From the NCBI RefSeq assembly GCF_000337335.1, contig NZ_AOJN01000049.1, forward strand, positions 406,759 to 447,135: 40,377 nucleotides of DNA. Direction: 5' to 3'. The position numbers and the translations under genes were made by a program. Origin of the DNA: Halorubrum distributum JCM 10118. GTDB lineage: Archaea; Halobacteriota; Halobacteria; Halobacteriales; Haloferacaceae. Each line of letters opens with the position of its first letter. The stretch's first letter is position 1. Below, piece after piece: positions 15,536 through 24,155 of the stretch. The notes under the pieces are model-generated. The model was given only the letters and a program-made list of their open reading frames with translations, had not been told where the DNA came from and made no database searches.

Positions 15536-15636
15536 TCGGCCGGTTATAACCACACGGCCCTGTTGAATTCCTCAGTGACTGAGCTACTCGTCCCCGTTGC
15601 GGTCAATACGGGGAACTCACGACTCAGTCGGCAAGC
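15536..15636. other. Intergenic tail with palindromes
   Basis: It holds GGTTATAACC (15542-15551), CTCAGTGACTGAG (about 15571-15583) and a CCCCGT...ACGGGG stem (about 15593-15614). The last may serve as a terminator between the hairpin region and the convergent small membrane-protein gene. No gene is seen. Confidence 0.35.
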
Positions 15637-15873
15637 TCAGTCCGCTGCGTCCGGATTCTCGCTTGGTCGAAGCACCGTGTAGAGGAGGAGTACAAGTTCC
15701 GTAAGCACGACTACGCCCCCGATTGAGCGAGCAGCAGTCGATATCCCCGTCGTGTAACCACGTACCGCGACAGCGATATCGCCAAGCGCCGCGACTCCGA
15801 GCGCGAGCAAAAATACGATTACGAGGAGCAGATAGCGAATCGACTTAAGCGGTTCGTCTGTTTTGGAGGGCAT
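15637..15873 (-). CDS. Small two-helix membrane protein
   Basis: Protein of 78 aa. A short charged N-terminus (MPSKTDEPLKSIRY) is followed by two hydrophobic helices (about residues 14-36 and 48-68) and an acidic tail ending ENPDAAD. It has no motif I recognise. Upstream, GATAACTTTTC (15898-15908) read on the minus strand gives a plausible TATA at about -27, consistent with a leaderless transcript. It is an orphan in its surroundings. Confidence 0.6.
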   Translation of the reverse strand: MPSKTDEPLKSIRYLLLVIVFLLALGVAALGDIAVAVRGYTTGISTAARSIGGVVVLTELVLLLYTVLRPSENPDAAD

Positions 15874-16113
15874 CGGGGTCAGTTCGATCGGTGTTTTTGA
15901 TAACTTTTCTGAAACCGTAACCGACTGACCAGTTCGCGGACCTCACCGCGCAGTCGTTTCAGTCGAGGATGTGTCGGAGAGACGGGACCTCGACGGAGCC
16001 CACGGTCCGAGACGTCTGACGATTACTGTTCGCGCGCTCGTGCCGGGCGGGCCGCGCTCGCGCGCCCCGACCCCACCGAAACCGCCGGTCGCGGTTCGTC
16101 GGGTCGCGGTGCC

Positions 16114-16467
16114 TCAGGTCGCGGTCACGTCGTTTGCGGCCGCGTCGCGCTCGCCCGAAACCGTCGTTTCGCCGTCCGCCGGCCAGATCGCCGTGACGAC
16201 CGCGTCGGTCGCGTCGGTGTCGACCGCGGCGTACGCGAACCCGCGGTCCTCCAGCCGCGGGAAGAGGAACTGCGGCGTCCGGTCGTTGTACTGGACCAAC
16301 ACGTCGCCGTCGCCGAGCGTCTCGACGCGTTCGAGCGTCTCGCGCAGCGGCTTCGGCGGCCCGAGGTTCCGGACGTCGAGGGAGACGGCTTCTCCGTCCG
16401 TCGGCGCGTCCGTCCGCTCGGCCACCGCGCGCTCGACCGCCGCCGGATCGTCGGGTTCGGAGCTCAT
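16114..16467 (-). CDS. DUF2249 domain protein
   Basis: Protein of 117 aa. Residues about 28-95 form a DUF2249 domain, a TusA-like alpha/beta fold. The signature is VSLDVRNLGPPKPLRETLE, then GDVLVQYNDRTPQFLFPRLEDRG and a final strand. The ATG at 16467 gives an acidic 27-residue lead-in; upstream in-frame starts would run through the shared promoter. It is divergent from the HTH-10 regulator, with the palindrome at 16506-16517 between them. DUF2249 proteins cluster with denitrification genes in haloarchaea. Their role may be electron transfer, sulfur or metal handling, or signalling, and is not settled. Confidence 0.82.
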   Translation of the reverse strand: MSSEPDDPAAVERAVAERTDAPTDGEAVSLDVRNLGPPKPLRETLERVETLGDGDVLVQYNDRTPQFLFPRLEDRGFAYAAVDTDATDAVVTAIWPADGETTVSGERDAAANDVTAT

Positions 16468-16505
16468 GTCTCGACGGACGGACCCGATCCCCGGGCCGTT
16501 TGTGA

Positions 16506-16517
16506 CGAACATGTTCC
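16506..16517. promoter_or_regulatory. Operator 2: CGAAC-AT-GTTCC between DUF2249 and HTH-10 genes
   Basis: The core GAACATGTTC is a perfect 10-bp palindrome. It is centred about 45 bp from the DUF2249 start (16467) and 57 bp from the HTH-10 start (16568). One bound regulator could therefore serve both divergent genes, including autoregulation. Confidence 0.6.
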
Positions 16518-16567
16518 GGCGGGCGCGGAGCCGAAGGTACTTCCACGCCGGCGCCGAAGCGGCGGGT

Positions 16568-17251
16568 ATGGCACAGGCACGCCTCCGCGTGACGATTCCG
16601 GACGGGCCGTGGGTCGGCGACGTCTCGCGGGAGCACCCGGACGCGCGGTTCCAGGTGTTGACCGCGACGCCCGAGGACGGCGCGGGGTTCGCGCTGGTTC
16701 GGGTCACCGCGGACGACACGGACCCGATCCTCGACGCGATCGACGACCACGAGACGATCACCCACTCGTCGGTGATGGCCGAGGACGACGGAATGGTCAC
16801 CGTTCAGGTCGAGGCGCTCGTCCCCCTGCTACAGACGGTCGCCCGCCGGGCGGGCGTCCCCATCGAGATGCCGGTCGAGATCTGCGACGGCGTCGCCCGC
16901 GTCGACGTGACCGGCGACCACGAGCGCGTCGCGAAGTTCGGCGACGCGCTCCGCGACGTGGGCGCGGAGTTCGAGGTCGAGTACGTCCAACAGCGCGTCA
17001 ACCCCGGCGGGTCGCTCACCGAGCGCCAGCGCGAGGTCCTCTTCGAGGCCGTCGACCGCGGCTACTACGACGTCCCCCGCGAGTGCACGCTCACCGAGGT
17101 GGCCGAGCACGTCGGCATCGCGAAGTCGACCTGTAGCGAGGTGCTCCAGCGCGTGGAGCGCACCATCGTCCGGGAGTTCGTCGACGACCTCCCGCGCCGC
17201 CCGGTCGACTTCGAGTCGCCCGAGGACGACGGGATCGAGCGGATTCAGTAG
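16568..17251 (+). CDS. HTH-10 (Bat-type) transcriptional regulator
   Basis: Protein of 227 aa. The C-terminal 60 residues are an HTH-10 domain: LTERQREVLFEAVDRGYYD, then TLTEVAEHVGIAKSTCSEVL and a winged segment beginning ERTIVREFV. The N-terminal 160 residues form an alpha/beta sensor-like region (ATPEDGAGFALVRVTADD and so on) seen in haloarchaeal Bat/DmsR-type proteins, with no obvious heme or Fe-S cysteine cluster. The start at 16568 is ATG, in frame with a long but unlikely upstream extension. It sits between a DUF2249 gene and the convergent nos operon and beside operator 2, so control of the N2O-reduction genes is the best inference. Confidence 0.82.
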   Translation: MAQARLRVTIPDGPWVGDVSREHPDARFQVLTATPEDGAGFALVRVTADDTDPILDAIDDHETITHSSVMAEDDGMVTVQVEALVPLLQTVARRAGVPIEMPVEICDGVARVDVTGDHERVAKFGDALRDVGAEFEVEYVQQRVNPGGSLTERQREVLFEAVDRGYYDVPRECTLTEVAEHVGIAKSTCSEVLQRVERTIVREFVDDLPRRPVDFESPEDDGIERIQ

Positions 17252-17293
17252 CGGTCGAGCGACATCGAGGACCTGAGCGGCGTCGGAGCTATC

Positions 17294-17887
17294 CTACAGC
17301 GAGGAGACGAGGTCGGCGGTGACCGCATCGGCCTCGACGAGCCGCCCGCCCTCCGCCTCGACGAACGACTCCGCCGCCCCGCGGTCGGAGAATGGGAGCA
17401 GGTCCGGGCCCATCGCACCGACGACGCCCGTTTCCACGGCGTAGGCGGCCTCGGCCCAGCGGACGAACGCGTCCGGAGCGACGTGCGAGGAGATGATTCT
17501 GTCTCCGGCCGTCTCGCGTATCTCGTAGTCGACGGCGGCGTAGTCGGTGACGTAGGTTCCGATCGGCTCGCGGCCCCGGTCGACGGCGGCGTCGCGCTCG
17601 ATCACGAGTTCCGTGAGGCTGTCGTACCACGCGGGACCGTCGCGGTCCGGCGGGTGATCGCCGGCGTAGAACACCTGCCCGCTCGGTCCGCCGTGGTCGG
17701 CGATGACCATCCCGCAGGCGTCGCAGGCCTTCCCGCCCCCGAGCGACACCGGGTCGGGGGGTTCCGTCTGCGCCGGCTCCGGGTCGTCGCCGAGGCAGCC
17801 GGCCGTCGCGCCCACGGTCGCCGCGGCCGCGAGGCCGCGCAGGAACGCTCGGCGAGCGTAATCGGTCCGTCGTTCGGCTGATCGCAT
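17294..17887 (-). CDS. nosL: NosL-like copper-chaperone lipoprotein
   Basis: Protein of 197 aa. A Tat motif RRAFLRGL (residues 12-19) precedes a lipobox ending TAGC31, so it should be exported folded and lipid-anchored outside the membrane. The NosL signature CDACGMVIAD (from C55) carries the Cu(I) ligands Cys58 and Met60, followed by a conserved FYAGD segment. NosL delivers copper to apo-NosZ. It is the last gene of the nos run, 50 bp after the permease gene. An ATG at 17899 would add four residues (MCHH); 17887 is preferred because the Tat motif then sits at normal depth. Confidence 0.88.
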   Translation of the reverse strand: MRSAERRTDYARRAFLRGLAAAATVGATAGCLGDDPEPAQTEPPDPVSLGGGKACDACGMVIADHGGPSGQVFYAGDHPPDRDGPAWYDSLTELVIERDAAVDRGREPIGTYVTDYAAVDYEIRETAGDRIISSHVAPDAFVRWAEAAYAVETGVVGAMGPDLLPFSDRGAAESFVEAEGGRLVEADAVTADLVSSL

Positions 17888-17937
17888 GTGGTGGCACATT
17901 GGTTGTGTCGATTTTTCGGAGAAACGGGGGGAGCGGT

Positions 17938-18936
17938 TCAGAGCCGCCGCCGGCGGACCAGTCGCGCCGCGACGGCGACGGGGACGATGGTCCACGCGAC
18001 GAGCGACGCCGCGAGCGCGACCGTCGATAGCCCGCTGCCGGCGAGGACGGCGGTGAACCCCCCGCCCGCGGTGGTGCCGAGCCCGCTCAAGACGAACACG
18101 CGGAACGCGCTCACCGGATTCGACAGCACCAGCGCCGACAGCGCGGCGTCCGGCAGCTCGGTGGCCGCGACGATCCCGAGCGCGAGCAGGTCGTGGACGA
18201 GCACGAACCACACCCACACGAGCAGCGCCGCGCCGAGCGCGTGCGTCTTCTCGCGGGCGACGGTCGACAGCAGCAGCGCGACCGCGAGGAACGCGGCGCC
18301 GACCCCGACCGTTCCCCCGAGGAACCCCAGGAACGCGGACAGCGAGCCGGCCCCGAACTCGCGGACGATCAGCGCGCCGCTGAAACCGAAGCCGAGGACC
18401 GTCGCGCCCGCCAGCACCGCCAGCCGGCCGAGGTACGTCCCGGCGACGACCTCGCTCCGGCGGACCGGCAGCGAGAACACGACCGCGAGCCACCCCTCCT
18501 CCTCGCGGCCGACGATCGCGTCGTAGCCCAGCGCGAGCGCCGCGAGGGGGACGAGGTAGGCGGCGAGGCTCGTCAGCGACGCGACGACGCGCTCGGCGCC
18601 CGCCGGGCCGACCGCGGACCCGCTGAACGTTAACATCACCCCACCGAACACGACGAACAGCGCGGTCAGCGCGAGCGCCCACCGGCTCCGGACCGCCAGG
18701 CGGTACTCCGTGACCGCGACGACGAAGACGTGCCGGAGCGCCCCGCGAACGCCGTCGTTCGTCGAGGTCTCGGCCGCGGCGGCGGTCGCAGCCGACTCCG
18801 AATCCGCCGCGTCGACCTCCGGGCCGCCGTCGACCGCGTCGAGCGCGTCGACCGCGGCCGTCGCGTCCGGATGGCCGCCGTCGGGACGCGTCGCTTCCCC
18901 CGTCCCGTCGTCGGACCCACCGCGCGAGTCGCTCAT
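17938..18936 (-). CDS. nosY: NosY-type ABC permease
   Basis: Protein of 332 aa. A variable acidic N-terminus of about 70 residues is followed by six hydrophobic helices (for example YRLAVRSRWALALTALFVV and TVLGFGFSGALIV). The helical pattern and the segment YDAIVGREEEGWLAVVFSLP fit ABC-2 permeases of the NosY kind. It pairs with the NosF-type ATPase, whose stop codon overlaps this start by 4 bp. Together with NosD they form the NosDFY transporter required to assemble the copper site of NosZ. The long acidic leader is a haloarchaeal extension. Confidence 0.83.
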   Translation of the reverse strand: MSDSRGGSDDGTGEATRPDGGHPDATAAVDALDAVDGGPEVDAADSESAATAAAAETSTNDGVRGALRHVFVVAVTEYRLAVRSRWALALTALFVVFGGVMLTFSGSAVGPAGAERVVASLTSLAAYLVPLAALALGYDAIVGREEEGWLAVVFSLPVRRSEVVAGTYLGRLAVLAGATVLGFGFSGALIVREFGAGSLSAFLGFLGGTVGVGAAFLAVALLLSTVAREKTHALGAALLVWVWFVLVHDLLALGIVAATELPDAALSALVLSNPVSAFRVFVLSGLGTTAGGGFTAVLAGSGLSTVALAASLVAWTIVPVAVAARLVRRRRL

Positions 18937-19772
18937 GGCGCCACCTCCTCGCGGTCGGCGGTCGCGTCGTCTGCCCGACCCTTACCGACCCGCGCGTCGT
19001 GCGCCGCGTCGTCCCCGACCGCCTCGCGGAACGCCGCCCGGAGACCGTCGCGGTCGCGACCGGAGCGAGTCGCCGAGTCGCCGTCGCGGTCGGCGGCGGC
19101 CTCCGCCTCCGCGGCGAGCTCGTCGACGGACCCCGCCGCGCGCACCCGACCGTCGTGGAGGACGGCCGCGCGGTCGCAGAGCCGTTCGACCTCCCCGAGC
19201 ACGTGCGAGCAGAACACCACCGTCGCGTCGGTCTCCGACGTTATCTCCTCGACGATGGCGTGGAACTCGTCGACGCCGCGCGGGTCGAGCCCGGCCGTCG
19301 GCTCGTCGAGGATGAGCACGTCCGGGTCCGGGAGCAACACCGTCGCCAGCCCGAGCCGCCGCTGCATCCCGTTCGAGTAGCCCGAGACGCGGCGGTCGGC
19401 CTCGTCCGCGGTCAACCCGACGCGCTCGATCGCCTCGGCGGTCCGACCGTCCTTCGAGAGACCGCGCATTGCCCGATGGACGCCGAGCACCTCCCGGCCG
19501 GTGAGCCCGTCCGGGAACCCGACGTGCTCGGGGAGGTAGCCGACCCGCTCGCGGATCCGCCGTCCGTCCTCGGTCACGTCGGTGCCGCCGACGCTGACGG
19601 TTCCCGCGTCCGGCCGGTCGTGGCCGACGAGCAGCCGGAACAGCGTCGACTTGCCGGCCCCGTTGGTGCCGATGATCCCGAACGTCGAGCCGCTCGGGAC
19701 CGTCAGCGAGAGCCCGTCGAGGGCGGTCACGTCCCCGTACGTCTTCCGCACGTCGCTCGCGTCGATTCTCAT
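18933..19772 (-). CDS. nosF: NosF-type ABC ATPase
   Basis: Protein of 279 aa. Walker A is GTNGAGKST (residues 35-43). The signature motif is the variant GYSNGMQRR, which is typical of NosF/NatA-like ATPases. Walker B is VLILDEPTAGLDP, followed by the switch histidine in VFCSHVLGEVERL. The last 60 residues are charged and low in complexity. The ATG at 19772 overlaps the nosD stop, and the gene's own stop overlaps the nosY start, so translation of the three is likely coupled. It powers the NosDFY complex at the membrane. Confidence 0.88.
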   Translation of the reverse strand: MRIDASDVRKTYGDVTALDGLSLTVPSGSTFGIIGTNGAGKSTLFRLLVGHDRPDAGTVSVGGTDVTEDGRRIRERVGYLPEHVGFPDGLTGREVLGVHRAMRGLSKDGRTAEAIERVGLTADEADRRVSGYSNGMQRRLGLATVLLPDPDVLILDEPTAGLDPRGVDEFHAIVEEITSETDATVVFCSHVLGEVERLCDRAAVLHDGRVRAAGSVDELAAEAEAAADRDGDSATRSGRDRDGLRAAFREAVGDDAAHDARVGKGRADDATADREEVAP

Positions 19773-21247
19773 TGTGAGTCCTCCGTGTCCGCGGGTCGGT
19801 TCGCGGCGCGGCTCGCTCCGTCGTCGCGCTCGTAGGCCCGCCAGTCGTGGTTCGGCTCGACGAGCGGGCGACGGTCGACGACGCCGGGCGTCTCGATCAC
19901 CGGGAAGGAGCTCTCGGCCAGCCGCACCGCCTCGAACGCCGGGCTGTTCGCGAAGGCGGCCGCCTGCGGGTTCTCGGCCACGAGGTTCTCGACGATCCCG
20001 ATCGGGCGGTGCCGGATCTCGCTCACGCCGTCCCCGTCGCGGTCGGCGACCCGAGCGCCGGACCAGTAGTTGCCGCGATCGGTGCCGTTCCACGCTACGA
20101 GCGAGTTTCGGGCGGTCCGGACAGCGCGCTCGTTGCGGACGAAGCTGTTGCCCGCGACGACCTCGCTCCCGCTCTCCGCGGCGCTGTGGATCCCGATCCC
20201 GTTGCGGTAGATCAGGTTGTCGACGAGCCGGTTCCCCTGCGCGTTGTAGAGGTAGAGCCCGTTGCGGTTCGCGACGAGGTGGTTGCCGGCGATCACCGAC
20301 TCCTCGATGTCCTTCGCCAGTATCCCGTGGCCGCTGCTGCCGTCGTTGCGCAGGGCGGTGTTGTTCCGGACGGTCAGCCCCTCGCTCACCATCAGCGCGT
20401 AGCCGACGCCGTTGTCGGCCGCGACGTTGTCGACGAGGCGGTTGTCGTCCGAGTACATGTAGTGGACGCCGTAGCGCGTGTGGCGGATCGTGTTGTTCTC
20501 GGCGAGCACGTCAGTCGCCCACGAGAAGTAGATCCCGTCGCGGGTGTGCGTGATCTCGCTGTCGCGGATGACGGTCCCCCTCGTCTCGAACAGGTGGATC
20601 CCGTTGCCGCGGTCGGTGACCGGGAACACCTCCTCCCGGCCGTCGATCCGCACGTCTTCGATGACGGCCTCGTCGGCGCCGTCGATCCAGATCCCGTACG
20701 CCGTGTCGGTGATCCGGACCGACTCGATCCGGGCGCGGTCGCCCGCGACGAAGACGCCGGCGTCCTCGGTGCCGAGGTCGCTGCCGGAGCCGCGGACCCA
20801 GACGCCCGAGACGGTGACGTTCTCGCCGCTCAGGGTGAGCACGCGACCCTCGCCGCCGCCGTCGATGACCGCGCCGCCCTCGCTCGCGACGATCCGCAGG
20901 TCGTCGACGGTCGCGTTGACGCGCTCGTCGAACCGGCCGTCGAGGACGACAGTCTCGCCGGCGGCGGCGGCGTCGACCGCCGCCTGCGCAGACGCGAACG
21001 ACTCGCCGTCGACGGTAGCGGTCCCGTCGCGGTCGGGCGCGGTCACGCCCGTCGCGGCGAAGTCGGTCGCGACGTCGAGCCCGGAGGCGACGGAGGCGTT
21101 CGGGCCGGCGGCTCCGCTCGCGTCGGCCGCGCCGCCCGCACCGCTGCCCGCCCCGGCGACCGGGAGCGCCACGCCGAGCACGACCGCGACGACGGCGACG
21201 GCGCAGGCGGCCGCCAGGAAGCCGACCTCGAGGCGGTCACCCGACAT
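19769..21247 (-). CDS. nosD: NosD beta-helix periplasmic-type protein
   Basis: Protein of 492 aa. An N-terminal hydrophobic segment (about residues 7-30) anchors or exports it. The body is a right-handed beta helix built from NosD/carbohydrate-binding repeats; N-x-(I/L)-x-x-N rungs recur, for example ENNTIRHTRYGVHY, NRLVDNVAADNGVGY and NRLVDNLIYRNGIG. An early stretch SAQAAVDAAAAGETVVLDG is the usual helix cap. NosD works outside the membrane with NosFY in NosZ maturation. The start at 21247 (MSGDRLEVG) is taken because it precedes the hydrophobic helix closely; a start at 21265 is possible. It overlaps the preceding gene by 11 bp. Confidence 0.87.
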   Translation of the reverse strand: MSGDRLEVGFLAAACAVAVVAVVLGVALPVAGAGSGAGGAADASGAAGPNASVASGLDVATDFAATGVTAPDRDGTATVDGESFASAQAAVDAAAAGETVVLDGRFDERVNATVDDLRIVASEGGAVIDGGGEGRVLTLSGENVTVSGVWVRGSGSDLGTEDAGVFVAGDRARIESVRITDTAYGIWIDGADEAVIEDVRIDGREEVFPVTDRGNGIHLFETRGTVIRDSEITHTRDGIYFSWATDVLAENNTIRHTRYGVHYMYSDDNRLVDNVAADNGVGYALMVSEGLTVRNNTALRNDGSSGHGILAKDIEESVIAGNHLVANRNGLYLYNAQGNRLVDNLIYRNGIGIHSAAESGSEVVAGNSFVRNERAVRTARNSLVAWNGTDRGNYWSGARVADRDGDGVSEIRHRPIGIVENLVAENPQAAAFANSPAFEAVRLAESSFPVIETPGVVDRRPLVEPNHDWRAYERDDGASRAANRPADTEDSQ

Positions 21248-21989
21248 GGTCGCCCCCGCCGACATCGCGGTCCCGGTCGGCGGCCTCTCCTCCGGTGGCG
21301 CGCTCGCGGACCTTTCCGGGAAGCCCGCGGGCCAGCGCCGGGAGCTCGCTCACGGTCGCCTCGATGTCCCGCGCGAGGTACGCGGTCGCGAGCAGCAGGA
21401 CCGCGACGACGGTCATGTACCCGCCGGGACCGAACCACGCGAAGCCGCTGATGTTGGCGACCTCGTAGGGGCCCAAGAGCGGCGGCGTGAACTCCTCTAT
21501 CCCCCGCAGCGGCGCGTCCGGGTCGAGCGAGTGGCCGGCCTGGTAGAGCCGGTACTGGATGAACGCGAACATGCCGACGAACACCGTGACGGTGCCGACG
21601 AGCTGCGCGGTGAGCCCGGCTTTCAGCTTGCGGACCGTCGGTGCGAACGCGACGAACGCGCCCGTCAGTGCGAGCCCGACGAACACGACCGGGCCGAGCA
21701 GCCACTCGGGGACGTCGATCGCCGCCTCGCTGACGGGGTAGTTCGGGTCGATGAACACCGGGTCGGGGTAATAAAAGCCCGCGTACTTGTTGAGCCCCTG
21801 TACCTCGGCGAAGTCGCCGCCCAGACGCGGGTAGGCGTACAGCTCGATGAGCAGCTCCTGACCGGGGTACTGCGGCGCCGTGAGCGTGATCTGCCACATC
21901 GGGACCAGCAGCGCCCCGACGAGCAGCGCCGCCGCTGCCAGCGGGAGCGCGCGTCGGATCTCGGTCAGCCGCGTGAGCGACGAACTCAT
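21237..21989 (-). CDS. Nos-cluster four-helix membrane protein
   Basis: Protein of 250 aa with a first helix at about residues 16-32 and three more at about 98-118, 130-150 and 185-205. Between helices 1 and 2 is an external loop (TLTAPQYPGQELLIELYAY, then LNKYAGFYYPDPVF). Bacterial nos clusters carry a protein with a similar APQYP...LNxY loop next to nosD; its function is unproven, and a role in electron supply or copper-site assembly is possible. It starts 4 bp after the nosZ stop and overlaps nosD. The C-terminal tail is charged (DRDRDVGGGDHVG). Confidence 0.7.
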   Translation of the reverse strand: MSSSLTRLTEIRRALPLAAAALLVGALLVPMWQITLTAPQYPGQELLIELYAYPRLGGDFAEVQGLNKYAGFYYPDPVFIDPNYPVSEAAIDVPEWLLGPVVFVGLALTGAFVAFAPTVRKLKAGLTAQLVGTVTVFVGMFAFIQYRLYQAGHSLDPDAPLRGIEEFTPPLLGPYEVANISGFAWFGPGGYMTVVAVLLLATAYLARDIEATVSELPALARGLPGKVRERATGGEAADRDRDVGGGDHVG

Positions 21990-21993
21990 GGCG

Positions 21994-23913
21994 TTATTCC
22001 TCCGGTTTGACGATGAGCCGCGAGCGCATTTCCAGGTGCAGCGCGCTACAGAAGTGCGCGCAGTAGATCCAGTAGACGCCCGGCTCGTCCGCCGTGAACG
22101 TCGCCTTCCGCGTCTCCTGCGGAGCGAGCCGCATGTGGACGTCGTGTTCGGGGATCGCCACCGAGTGGAGCATGTCGCTCGTGGTCTCGATGTTCGTCAC
22201 CTGCATCTCGATCTCGTCGCCCTCCTGGACGACCATCTCCTGGAACCCGTAGTGGTTCCGGGTGGAGTACATCTCGATCTCCACGCGGTCGTCGCCGACC
22301 CGCTCCATCGTCTCCTCGCCCTCGGCGGTGTAGTCGAGTTCGAGGTCCTCGGGGTCGTACGTCGCCTTCGGGTCGATCTTCGACTTGTGACAGATCGAGG
22401 CGTCGTGCGGCTCGGCCTGCGCCGGCGAGTCCTTCACCAGCTCCATGCCGTTCTCGTCGTCGCCGATGTAGATCAGCTGGTCGTTCTCGGGGTGTTGCGG
22501 GCCGACCGGAAGGAACCGGTCCTTCGAGAGCTTGTTCAGCGAGACGAGCCAGTCGCCCGCCGGGTCCTCGGTGTACGACTCCGCGGCGATGAGGTGACCG
22601 GGGTTGTAGTGGACGTCGATCTTCTCGATCACCGGGCTCTCCGAGCGCGCCTCGGCCTCGACGGCCTTCTCGATGTCCCACTTGACGACCTGCGAGTCGA
22701 TGAACAGCGTCGTGTACGCGTGGCCGCGCCCGTCGTAAGCCGTGTGGAGCGGGCCGAGCCCCAGCTTCGGCTGGCCGACGATGGCGTCGGTGGGGTCGTC
22801 GACCTCGTCGATCTTGTCGATGTCGATGACCGACGCGGTCGGGTCGAGCTTCCCGCTGACGATGACGTACTCGTTGTCGGGGGTGACGCTGACCCCGTGC
22901 GGGCTCTTCGGCGTCGGGATGTAGTGGACGATGGGCTCGTCGCCCTGGTTGAGCGGGCTGTCCTTCCGCCCGTCGACGACCGGGACCTCGTTTATCGTCT
23001 CGTAGTTCCCGGCCTCGACGGCCGCCTCGATCCGCGGGATGTCGAACGCCTTCACGTCGTCGCGGTCGGCGCGGGTCATCCCCGACTCCGTGGCCGCCTC
23101 CTCGGTGTTGTAGGCGCTGGTGAAGAAGTACCGGCCCTCCTTGCTCCCGTCGCCGTTGTCCATGTTGCCGTCGATGAGGACCTCCCACTCGACGTTCATG
23201 TTCTCGGGGTTGATCGCGGCGAGGACGGAGCCGTACGAGTCCGGGTCCTCGAGGTCGCCGGTCCCGTCGTTGGGGATCGGCGTCCGGAACTCGCCGACGC
23301 CGAAGATGAGGTCGGTGTCGGGCAGCTGCGCGCAGGCGCCGTGGGTCCCCTGCTGGTTCGGGATGTCGACGATGGCGTCCGTCTCGAAGTACGTCAGGTC
23401 GATCCGGGCCATCCGGCCGTTCGCCTTGTCGTTGACGTACGCGAACCGGCCGTCGTAGTCGCCGTCGGTCTGGCTGATCCGCGGGTGGTGGGTGTCGCCC
23501 CACGTGTAGCCGCCGGCGTCTTCGAGCATCTGCTTGCTCTCGTCGTCGAAGCCGTAACCGCGCGAGGCGTCCGGATTGAACACCGGGATCCGGATGAGCT
23601 CGCGCATCGACGGGAGGCCGTACACGCGGACGTCGCCGGCCTGCCCGCCCGAGAGGATCGCGTAGTACTCGTCGTGTTCGCCCGGCGGCACGGAGTTGTC
23701 GACGCCGCTCGCCGAGGCCGTCCCTTGGACGTCGTCCTCGCTCAGCAGGCTGGTACAGCCCGCCAGCCCGCTGAGTCCGCCGGCGGCCGCGCCGGCCTTC
23801 ATGAAGTCGCGGCGACGGACGCCGGGGAGCATCGAATCGAACCCGTCCGTCGAGCCCGTCGTCTGGTCGCCCGATTCTCCCGCGTCCGTGGACCGTTGTG
23901 TGTCGTTCGACAT
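21994..23913 (-). CDS. nosZ: Nitrous-oxide reductase NosZ
   Basis: Protein of 639 aa that reduces N2O to N2 outside the cell membrane. A Tat motif (RRRDFMKAG, residues 33-41) leads to a lipobox-like LAGC53, so lipid anchoring is possible, unlike most soluble bacterial NosZ. The beta-propeller supplies CuZ histidines, beginning with GDTHHPR (His142, His143). The C-terminal cupredoxin domain holds the CuA ligands: a His in DMLHSV, C618-x3-C622 in CAHFC, His626 and Met629. Length is near the family norm. It heads the run nosZ, membrane gene, nosD, nosF, nosY, nosL. A TATA box at 23968-23975 and operator 3 lie upstream. Confidence 0.95.
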   Translation of the reverse strand: MSNDTQRSTDAGESGDQTTGSTDGFDSMLPGVRRRDFMKAGAAAGGLSGLAGCTSLLSEDDVQGTASASGVDNSVPPGEHDEYYAILSGGQAGDVRVYGLPSMRELIRIPVFNPDASRGYGFDDESKQMLEDAGGYTWGDTHHPRISQTDGDYDGRFAYVNDKANGRMARIDLTYFETDAIVDIPNQQGTHGACAQLPDTDLIFGVGEFRTPIPNDGTGDLEDPDSYGSVLAAINPENMNVEWEVLIDGNMDNGDGSKEGRYFFTSAYNTEEAATESGMTRADRDDVKAFDIPRIEAAVEAGNYETINEVPVVDGRKDSPLNQGDEPIVHYIPTPKSPHGVSVTPDNEYVIVSGKLDPTASVIDIDKIDEVDDPTDAIVGQPKLGLGPLHTAYDGRGHAYTTLFIDSQVVKWDIEKAVEAEARSESPVIEKIDVHYNPGHLIAAESYTEDPAGDWLVSLNKLSKDRFLPVGPQHPENDQLIYIGDDENGMELVKDSPAQAEPHDASICHKSKIDPKATYDPEDLELDYTAEGEETMERVGDDRVEIEMYSTRNHYGFQEMVVQEGDEIEMQVTNIETTSDMLHSVAIPEHDVHMRLAPQETRKATFTADEPGVYWIYCAHFCSALHLEMRSRLIVKPEE

Positions 23914-23967
23914 AAGTTGGTACGCGAGCGGCGATTCCCTCGCGACAGGCGGACGTTGCGCGGTGCC

Positions 23968-23975
23968 GTATATAG
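23968..23975 (-). promoter_or_regulatory. nosZ TATA box (CTATATAC)
   Basis: An AT-rich octamer in GC-rich DNA, read on the minus strand. Initiation about 27 bp on would be near 23944, giving a leader of about 30 nt. It lies 36 bp downstream of operator 3. Confidence 0.55.
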
Positions 23976-24010
23976 CCCCCCGAGCGGCTTGCTGCGCGGT
24001 TGGAAGCGCG

Positions 24011-24022
24011 CGAACAGGTTCG
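24011..24022 (-). promoter_or_regulatory. Operator 3: CGAAC-AG-GTTCG upstream of nosZ
   Basis: Both five-base half-sites are exact, with a 2-bp spacer. The centre is about 45 bp upstream of the TATA box and about 104 bp upstream of the nosZ ATG, a position suited to an activator. Confidence 0.6.
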
Positions 24023-24155
24023 GCGATCGCCGGTCGCGTTCCGAGGTCGTGAGAATCCGGTCCGGGCGTCCGCCGTTCGAGGTGCGAACGATCGGTCGAA
24101 GAAAAGCGGCTTCGTCGGGCGGGTTCGCGGAGCGCGGTTCAGCGGCGCCGGGTGG

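Noticed and set aside
15231..15566. 111-codon plus-strand frame over the hairpin region
   Set aside because: It is made of Arg-, Ser- and Cys-rich translations of palindromes, with no protein-like pattern.
15555..15600. Insertion-sequence end (GGCCCTGTTGAATTCC)
   Set aside because: It resembles some transposon termini, but there is no partner inverted repeat, transposase remnant or target duplication in view.
12992..15682. 896-codon plus-strand frame across the MFS and radical SAM genes
   Set aside because: It crosses two well-supported genes and the hairpin region, and the translation has no recognisable fold.
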